DNA from: Blautia sp.
GTDB taxonomy: Bacteria; Bacillota; Clostridia; Lachnospirales; Lachnospiraceae
Direction: 5' to 3'
Assembly (NCBI GenBank): GCA_017420455.1
Contig: JAFOJB010000184.1
Coordinates: 1-5,094 of the forward strand
DNA length: 5,094 nt
The stretch's first letter is position 1. Each line of letters begins with the position of its first letter. This document shows, piece after piece, positions 4,920 to 5,094 of the stretch. The position numbers and the translations under genes are program-made. The notes under the pieces are model-generated. The model saw only the letters and a list, made by a program, of their open reading frames with translations. It did no database searches and was not told the DNA's origin.

Positions 4920-5094
4920 TCAGGGAGTTTCTTCCGGGCTTACGGTCTGTTCCAGTGCGTCGAGCAGTTTCGTATGCCGGAGCACAAAGTGCACGACGGG
5001 AGAAGATTCCTTGGAGATCAGGGCCCATTTGCCCTCGTGAATGGAAATCTGGAGATTGGGATACAGGCAGGCCGCGGAGGAAATATACCGGAAA
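4920..5094 (-). CDS. C-terminal fragment of an unidentified protein (5' end off window)
   Basis: The last 57 residues of a minus-strand gene. It enters from the right edge in frame (first full codon 5093-5091) and stops with TGA at 4922-4920. The sequence FRYISSAACLYPNLQISIHE, then GKWALISKESSPVVHFVLRH, then a charged tail looks like genuine protein. It has an alternating beta-strand pattern followed by a leucine-rich helix (TKLLDALEQ), and other frames give poor peptides or stops. I do not recognise the family. The neighbouring 85-residue gene lies 223 bp downstream in the same direction but has its own promoter, so the two are probably separate transcription units. Confidence 0.7.
   Translation of the reverse strand, partial: FRYISSAACLYPNLQISIHEGKWALISKESSPVVHFVLRHTKLLDALEQTVSPEETP

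Overview
The window reads as a moderately GC-rich Gram-positive Firmicute. A gut Lachnospiraceae-type clostridium is my inference. The supports are strong GGAGG-type ribosome binding sites, well-formed sigma-A promoters with 17-bp spacers, intrinsic terminators, and the protein families present. No rRNA, tRNA, CRISPR array or recognisable transposase is visible.

Layout, left to right. Positions 1-1119 (minus strand) hold the N-terminal three quarters of an ABC exporter half-transporter. It is cut by the window edge just before its Walker A motif. Positions 1120-1424 are a dense divergent control region. Two back-to-back sigma-A promoters have their -35 boxes 1 bp apart. A 34-bp imperfect direct repeat lies just downstream of each start site. 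The transporter leader carries two mutually exclusive hairpins, the second followed by a T-tract, which looks like an attenuator.

Positions 1425-4214 (plus strand) are a tight two-gene operon with no intergenic base. The first gene is a 292-residue protein with two membrane helices and large cytosolic flanks. The second is a 636-residue Hsp70/actin-fold ATPase. It keeps the ATPase motifs, but in place of the usual peptide-binding domain it has an alpha-helical region with a hydrophobic hairpin-like segment. I infer that the two form a membrane-associated Hsp70-like module of unknown role. This is the most interesting content of the window.

Positions 4215-4438 are a convergent intergenic region. 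It contains a composite direct/inverted repeat, a strong bidirectional terminator and a small hairpin. Positions 4439-4696 (minus) encode a small 85-residue cytosolic protein resembling immunity-type hypothetical proteins. It has its own promoter about 140 nt upstream, and a perfect 10-bp-arm palindrome covers the start site, probably an operator. Positions 4920-5094 (minus) are the C-terminal 57 residues of an unidentified protein running off the window.
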